8,323 nucleotides of DNA, taken from contig NZ_CANCLE010000165.1 in NCBI RefSeq assembly GCF_947378715.1, positions 1 through 8,323 of the forward strand, read 5' to 3'. The translations under genes were made by a program, and so were the position numbers. Below the pieces are notes generated by a model. That model was not told the origin of the DNA. It saw nothing but the letters and a program-made list of their open reading frames with translations, and searched no databases. The first letter of the stretch is position 1. Each line of letters opens with the position of its first letter. Shown in pieces: positions 5,088 to 8,323 of this stretch. The stretch comes from Phenylobacterium aquaticum. Its GTDB lineage: Bacteria; Pseudomonadota; Alphaproteobacteria; Caulobacterales; Caulobacteraceae.

Positions 5088-6128
5088 ATGGCCAAGACTC
5101 CGACCGGGTTCAAGACCCGCCTCGAACCGCAGGATGAGTTCCCGCACGATCCCGGCGACGCCAAGAACTACAACGAAAGCATGTACTTCAACGTCTTCGA
5201 TCCGGCGAAGAAGACCGGCGGCTGGTTCCGCATCGGCAACCGGCCCAACGAGCACTATGCCGAGATGAGCGTCTGTCTCTATCTGCCGGACGGACGGGTG
5301 GCCTTCATGTTCGGTCGCCCGACCATCGAGGGCAATAGCGAGATGAACGCCGGCGGCCTGAAGGTCCAGGTGGTCGAGCCCTTCAAGCAGCTCAAGGTCA
5401 GCTATTCCGGCAAGGCGTTGATTCTCGCCCGTCCCCACGAGATGGCCGATCCCAAGAAGGCCTTCCGCGAGAACCCGTCGGTTCCCTGCACCGTGGACCT
5501 GACCTATGAGGGCGTCTCGCCCATGTATGGCGGCGAGACGGTCAAGGCCGACGGCTCCTCCCTGGAGATCGATCCCGAGAAGTCCTTCGCCAAGGCCCAC
5601 TATGAACAGCACTGCGCCGCCACCGGCAGCTTCACGATCGGCGACGAGCGGTTCGAGATTTCCGGCTATGGCCTGCGCGACAAGTCCTGGGGCCCGCGCC
5701 ACTGGCAGGCCATCGACTGGTACCGCTGGTGCCCGATGAACTTCGGCCGCGACTTCGGAATGATGCTGTCGGTGATCGGCGACGGCAAGGGCGGCGCCCG
5801 CCAGGGCGGCATGGTGTTCCGGGACGGGGTCTATGACCTGATCAGCGAATGCGTGATCGACAGCGACTGGGACGACAACGGCTACCAGACCGCGCTGCGG
5901 GCCAAGGTGAAGACCGAAGGCGGCAAGGCCTATGAGGTCACCGGCCAGGTGCTGTCGCTGATTCCCCTGCGCAACCGCCGCACCGCCCCGGACGGAACCG
6001 AGCTCCATACCCGCATCACCGAGGGCATGACCGAGTACCGCTGCGGCGAGCTGGTGGGCTATGGCCTCAGCGAATATCTGGATCAGATCGTCGAGGGAAA
6101 GCCGAACGGCAAACAGCTCGGATATTAG
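5088..6128 (+). CDS. AttH/CrtC-like lipocalin-fold protein (DUF7065 + DUF7064 type), function unknown
   Basis: A 346-residue protein without signal peptide or membrane segment. The N-terminal half (about 28-150) begins ESMYFNVFDPAKKTGGWFRIGNRPNEHYAEM and is rich in beta-strand patterns. The C-terminal half carries the hallmark GYGLRDKSWGPR (193-204), a motif I associate with DUF7064 and, more remotely, with the AttH/carotenoid 1,2-hydratase (CrtC) double-lipocalin fold. Members often occur near fatty-acid or steroid CoA metabolism genes in alphaproteobacteria and actinobacteria, but no reaction is established. The start is ATG 5088, with GGGAGG at 5077-5082, five bases away. A longer in-frame reading from 4929 would translate through the terminator and lacks family similarity, so I rejected it. 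Expression is probably influenced by the terminator and palindrome upstream. The gene ends just before a stem-loop and the tRNA-Asn promoter. Confidence 0.82.
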   Translation: MAKTPTGFKTRLEPQDEFPHDPGDAKNYNESMYFNVFDPAKKTGGWFRIGNRPNEHYAEMSVCLYLPDGRVAFMFGRPTIEGNSEMNAGGLKVQVVEPFKQLKVSYSGKALILARPHEMADPKKAFRENPSVPCTVDLTYEGVSPMYGGETVKADGSSLEIDPEKSFAKAHYEQHCAATGSFTIGDERFEISGYGLRDKSWGPRHWQAIDWYRWCPMNFGRDFGMMLSVIGDGKGGARQGGMVFRDGVYDLISECVIDSDWDDNGYQTALRAKVKTEGGKAYEVTGQVLSLIPLRNRRTAPDGTELHTRITEGMTEYRCGELVGYGLSEYLDQIVEGKPNGKQLGY

Positions 6129-6129
6129 T

Positions 6130-6157
6130 CGCGCGGACCGGCTTGCGCGTCCGCGCG
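6130..6157. repeat. 9-bp inverted repeat after the DUF7064-type gene, overlapping the tRNA promoter
   Basis: CGCGCGGAC (6130-6138) and GTCCGCGCG (6149-6157) are perfect complements around a 10-base loop, starting two bases after the TAG at 6126-6128. The stem is strong, but no T-tract follows. It may end or protect the upstream transcript. The loop contains TTGCGC, the putative -35 of the tRNA promoter. Confidence 0.55.
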
Positions 6158-6171
6158 GGCCAGTCTATACG
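6143..6171 (+). promoter_or_regulatory. Promoter of tRNA-Asn
   Basis: TTGCGC (6143-6148) and TATACG (6166-6171) are separated by exactly 17 bp. The predicted start near 6178 lies about 12 bases before the mature tRNA, a normal distance. This is the best -35/-10 pair in the window. Confidence 0.6.
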
Positions 6172-6189
6172 CCCGGCCTCCAACGATGT

Positions 6190-6265
6190 TCCCCGATAGC
6201 TCAGCTGGTAGAGCAGTCGGCTGTTAACCGACTTGTCGCAGGTTCGAGTCCTGCTCGGGGAGCCA
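6190..6265 (+). tRNA. tRNA-Asn (anticodon GUU), CCA encoded
   Basis: A complete 76-base cloverleaf. The acceptor stem is TCCCCGA (6190-6196) with TCGGGGA (6255-6261), the discriminator is G6262 and CCA is at 6263-6265. The D-loop AGCTCAGCTGGTAGAGC is standard. The anticodon stem GTCGG/CCGAC encloses loop CTGTTAA with anticodon GTT at 6223-6225. The T-arm GCAGG-TTCGAGT-CCTGC is perfect. Anticodon GUU reads Asn codons AAC and AAU. The 3' end shows no duplicated fragment within the window, so there is no sign of integration at this tRNA. Confidence 0.97.
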
Positions 6266-6270
6266 TCGTG

Positions 6271-6288
6271 GGGAGCCAGAGCGCTCCC
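6271..6288. repeat. Stem-loop just after tRNA-Asn
   Basis: GGGAGC (6271-6276) and GCTCCC (6283-6288) form a 6-bp stem with a 6-base loop, five bases after the tRNA CCA. It may assist 3' processing or termination. Without a T-tract, readthrough into the lyase gene at 6369 remains possible, and no separate promoter for that gene is evident in 6289-6368. Confidence 0.35.
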
Positions 6289-6368
6289 AGCTAGACCCAC
6301 CGCATCACGACACTTAAGACCGGACGCGCGCTTCGCTCGTTCTCGTCCCGTCCTGTGAGCCTCTCCCC

Positions 6369-7334
6369 ATGCTCGACACCGCCCGCCCTGCCCGCCTGAA
6401 CCGCTCCCAGCTGTCAGTCCCCGGCTCCCAGCGCCGGTTCCTGGAAAAGGCGGCCGCCAGCGCCGCAGACATCGTCATGCTGGACCTGGAGGACTCGGTC
6501 GCCACCGCCGACAAGCCGGCGGCTCGGGAGACGGTCATCGCCGCCCTGAACGAACTGGACTGGGGCCAGCGCACGGTCTCGGTGCGGATCAACGCGCTGG
6601 ACACCCCCTTCATGTACCGCGACCTGATCGAGGTGGCCGAGCGGGGCGGCGACCGGCTGGACCTGATCATGGTTCCCAAGATCAACAGCGCCGCCGACGT
6701 GCACCTGCTGGACGTCCTGCTCTCCCAGATCGAGGCCGCGACCGGGCGCAAACGCCTGGGCCTGGAACTGCAGATCGAGACCGCCGAGGGTTTGACGAAC
6801 GTCGAGGCCATAGCCGCCGCCAGCCCCCGGGTGGAAAGCCTGCACTTCGGCCCCGGCGATTTCGCCGCCTCGATCGGCGCGCGCTCGACCTCGATCGGCG
6901 GCCCGGTGCCCGACTACGCCATCCTGGCCGACGCGGACGCCCAAGGGGCCCGCGCGCGCTTCCTGGGCGACCCCTGGCACTATGCCCTGGCCCGCATCGT
7001 CGTGGCCTGCCGGGCGGCCGGGGTGCGGCCTGTGGACGGCCCCTATGGCGACTTCAACGACGCCGAAGGCCTGCAGGCCGCCGCCCTCCGCTCGGCCGCC
7101 ATGGGCTTCGACGGCAAGTGGGCGATCCACCCCAGCCAGATCGAGACCCTGAACACCGCATTCAGCCCCTCCCCCGCCGAGATCGACAAGGCGCGCCGCA
7201 TCCTGGCCGCCCTGGACGAGGCCTCGGCCGCAGGCCGCGGCGCCGTGGTGCTGGACGGCAAGATGATCGACATCGCCTCCGTCCGTCAGGCCCAGGGCCT
7301 GGTGGAGAAAGCCAAGCGGATCGGGCTGGCCTAA
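6369..7334 (+). CDS. mcl1: L-malyl-CoA / beta-methylmalyl-CoA lyase (CitE superfamily)
   Basis: A 321-residue HpcH/HpaI-CitE family TIM-barrel lyase that cleaves or forms (S)-malyl-CoA (acetyl-CoA + glyoxylate) and beta-methylmalyl-CoA (propionyl-CoA + glyoxylate) in the cytosol. From memory it aligns along its length with Rhodobacter Mcl1 (about 318 residues): NRSQLSVPGS (11-20), DLEDSVATADKP (39-50), SVRINALDTPFMYRDL (71-86), GGDRLDLIMVPK (93-104), QIETAEG (135-141, Glu137 metal ligand), GPGDFAASIG (161-170, Asp164 metal ligand), the DPWH segment (201-204), PVDGPYGDF (221-229) and GKWAIHPSQ (249-257). All expected catalytic positions are present. The closely related (S)-malyl-CoA thioesterase (Mcl2) is shorter, and plain CitE lacks these segments. 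The ribosome site before ATG 6369 is poor (GTGAG about 10 bases upstream). The gene follows tRNA-Asn on the same strand. Confidence 0.88.
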   Translation: MLDTARPARLNRSQLSVPGSQRRFLEKAAASAADIVMLDLEDSVATADKPAARETVIAALNELDWGQRTVSVRINALDTPFMYRDLIEVAERGGDRLDLIMVPKINSAADVHLLDVLLSQIEAATGRKRLGLELQIETAEGLTNVEAIAAASPRVESLHFGPGDFAASIGARSTSIGGPVPDYAILADADAQGARARFLGDPWHYALARIVVACRAAGVRPVDGPYGDFNDAEGLQAAALRSAAMGFDGKWAIHPSQIETLNTAFSPSPAEIDKARRILAALDEASAAGRGAVVLDGKMIDIASVRQAQGLVEKAKRIGLA

Positions 7335-7351
7335 AGGGCAAGAGCCAGCCC
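7323..7351. repeat. 8-bp inverted repeat spanning the lyase stop codon
   Basis: GGGCTGGC (7323-7330) and GCCAGCCC (7344-7351) are perfect complements separated by 13 bases that contain the TAA at 7332-7334. It lies in the convergent junction with the membrane-protein gene, ending 17 bases before that gene's stop. It may work as a T-less terminator on either strand. Confidence 0.4.
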
Positions 7352-7368
7352 GCCAATCAGGTCGAAGA

Positions 7369-8133
7369 TCAGTCGCTGCTCGGAGCCGCGGGCTTCCTGA
7401 TCACGACCACGGCGGCAGGGTTGGCGGTGATCACCTGCTGAACCGTCATCGAATGCTCCTGGGCCTCTTCATCAATGTCGACGGATGCGAGGGGCGCGAC
7501 GCCGCCGTCCAGACTCCATCCCGCTGGCCGCGGCGGCATAACCGGCGAAGGCCGGCTTTCGCCCACGACAGCCAAGTCAGAAGGTTCAGCGCACAATTGG
7601 GCGAGTTGATAGCCCGTGATTCGGTTGGCCAGGATCAAAAAGCAAAACGTCGAGCCAACGAATACAGTCTGCCCCCTGACGGGCATGAGATATGAGACAT
7701 ACCATCCGACACTGAGATAGAACGAACATATCCAGAAGGCCCACCAGACCAGTATTATCAGAGACCTCTCAGGTGCTCGAGCGCTTCTCCAAAGCGCATA
7801 TGCTACGGGTATACCGAACAGAAGATTCAGCACTGGAATTATGAGTAACGCGACCGCTTGGATCGGCGAATATTTCAGCTTCCCCGAGCTTTGAGACGCG
7901 AGTGAATAGGCCTTATAGACCCAGGCCAGTTCGACACAGGCCGTCGCCACAAAGATCCACTTGAGCCACGTATCCGACACTGCTCCTGCGTCGCCGGGAT
8001 CACCCAGCCAGGGCGCAGCCAGACCGTCGACCAATAGGGCCCGCACGCCCTGTAGAAACAAGCAAAGGGTCGAGATGATGTTGAGCGTCAACGTCCAGCG
8101 CCGCCACTCCGACCGAAGCATGACCCTGTCCAC
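7369..8133 (-). CDS. Low-GC multi-pass membrane protein, DUF4328-like
   Basis: A 254-residue inner-membrane protein with about five hydrophobic segments, at roughly 14-34, 56-73, 90-114, 124-148 and 156-175. A hydrophilic, Pro-rich C-terminal tail of about 75 residues follows, probably cytosolic. The stretch WVYKAYSLASQ-x8-SPIQAVALLIIPVLNLLFGIPVAYALW (71-115) has the layout of DUF4328 proteins (W-x2-[RK]AY, SP, then IP-x2-N in a helix). The family has no known function. The start is uncertain: GTG 8133 follows a G-rich AAGGTGGGGG stretch, while ATG 8121 is four codons in; an in-frame TAA at 8152-8154 excludes anything longer. Base composition is odd: 7681-7920 counts 119 G+C of 240 (about 50%) against about 73% in a sampled 60-base row of the lyase gene. 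This suggests recent acquisition or relaxed selection. The DUF4328 call is tentative; the coding call is good. Confidence 0.72.
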   Translation of the reverse strand: MDRVMLRSEWRRWTLTLNIISTLCLFLQGVRALLVDGLAAPWLGDPGDAGAVSDTWLKWIFVATACVELAWVYKAYSLASQSSGKLKYSPIQAVALLIIPVLNLLFGIPVAYALWRSARAPERSLIILVWWAFWICSFYLSVGWYVSYLMPVRGQTVFVGSTFCFLILANRITGYQLAQLCAEPSDLAVVGESRPSPVMPPRPAGWSLDGGVAPLASVDIDEEAQEHSMTVQQVITANPAAVVVIRKPAAPSSD

Positions 8134-8213
8134 AGCGCCCCAACCCCCACCTTAGGTTGATCGAAGCATAGCTTCACCCTTGTGTCGATAACCGGCCGCG
8201 CAACCAGATACGC
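8134..8213. promoter_or_regulatory. Short upstream region of the membrane-protein gene
   Basis: Eighty bases separate the two leftward genes. They contain GAAGC-ATA-GCTTC (8163-8175), a 5-bp hairpin or operator, and on the minus strand a TATGCT that could be a -10, but no convincing -35. The G-rich minus-strand sequence at 8144-8151 is the only candidate ribosome-site region. A separate promoter for the membrane-protein gene is therefore possible, not shown. Confidence 0.25.
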
Positions 8214-8323
8214 CTAACCCACCTCCGCCGTCATGGCCTGGGCGCCGTCGCAGCGGATCGCCTGGAAGGCGCCTGTCGCGGTATCGCCGGTCAGGCGCAC
8301 CGGCTGGTCCACGAAGATCGGAG
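8214..8323 (-). CDS. C-terminal 35 residues of a leftward gene, possibly a MaoC/FAS1-like acyl-CoA dehydratase
   Basis: The minus strand is open from the window edge to TAG at 8214-8216 and ends PIFVDQPVRLTGD followed by RCDGAQAMTAEVG. This resembles the tail of two-domain FAS1-like / mesaconyl-CoA-hydratase-type dehydratases, where a PIFxxxPxxL strand precedes a DGxxAMTAxV ending. Such a hydratase beside a malyl-CoA/methylmalyl-CoA lyase gene would be sensible, because Mcl1 and mesaconyl-CoA hydratase act in sequence in the ethylmalonyl-CoA pathway. With only 35 residues visible, the family is an educated guess; that this is a real coding end is more certain, since the other two minus frames give no recognisable protein. 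Confidence 0.5.
   Translation of the reverse strand, partial: PIFVDQPVRLTGDTATGAFQAIRCDGAQAMTAEVG

Noticed and set aside
4926..6008. A 360-codon minus-strand open frame over the DUF7064-type gene
   Set aside because: It is a composition-driven shadow of the sense gene; it also runs through the terminator and lacks recognisable domains.
6190..6368. tRNA-Asn as an integration site for a genomic island
   Set aside because: No integrase gene and no repeated tRNA 3' end were found in the window; the next gene is an ordinary high-GC metabolic gene.

Overview
The window looks like a chromosomal segment of a high-GC alphaproteobacterium, most likely of the Caulobacter/Phenylobacterium type (order Caulobacterales). 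This rests on about 70% GC in most genes, a near-consensus CtrA box next to clustered GANTC (CcrM methylation) sites, and the kinds of proteins encoded. The genus is an inference; there is no 16S rRNA or other marker here. Nothing indicates a phage, plasmid, transposon or CRISPR array.

Left part (1-3343). A leftward gene set (phosphotransferase, a small DUF6285-like protein, then the N-terminal part of kynureninase) faces a rightward acyl-CoA dehydrogenase across a 133-bp divergent promoter region. Phosphotransferase, DUF6285-like protein and acyl-CoA dehydrogenase together match the LvaA/LvaB/LvaC logic of Pseudomonas levulinate catabolism. In that scheme a 4-hydroxyacyl-CoA is phosphorylated and the phosphate is then removed by a dehydrogenase-fold enzyme, so the product can enter beta-oxidation. 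The real substrate here is unknown.

Middle part (3362-6128). A leftward Mpl/MurC-type Mur ligase has altered signature motifs. It is separated from a rightward AttH/CrtC-like (DUF7065/DUF7064-type) protein by a 325-bp non-coding region. That region is the most information-rich DNA of the window. It holds a CtrA-like box, three GANTC sites within 49 bp, two consecutive hairpins ending in a textbook rho-independent terminator (a small RNA or a terminated 5' leader), and a perfect TTGACC-TG-GGTCAA palindrome.

Right part (6129-8323). A tRNA-Asn(GUU) gene has a clear promoter whose -35 element sits in the loop of a 9-bp inverted repeat. It is followed by a malyl-CoA/beta-methylmalyl-CoA lyase (CitE superfamily), a low-GC (about 50% in its core) multi-pass membrane protein of DUF4328-like appearance on the opposite strand, and the last 35 codons of another leftward gene that may be a MaoC/FAS1-like acyl-CoA dehydratase. 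The lyase and possible dehydratase would suit CoA-ester C4/C5 dicarboxylate metabolism; the membrane-protein gene between them looks like a later arrival.
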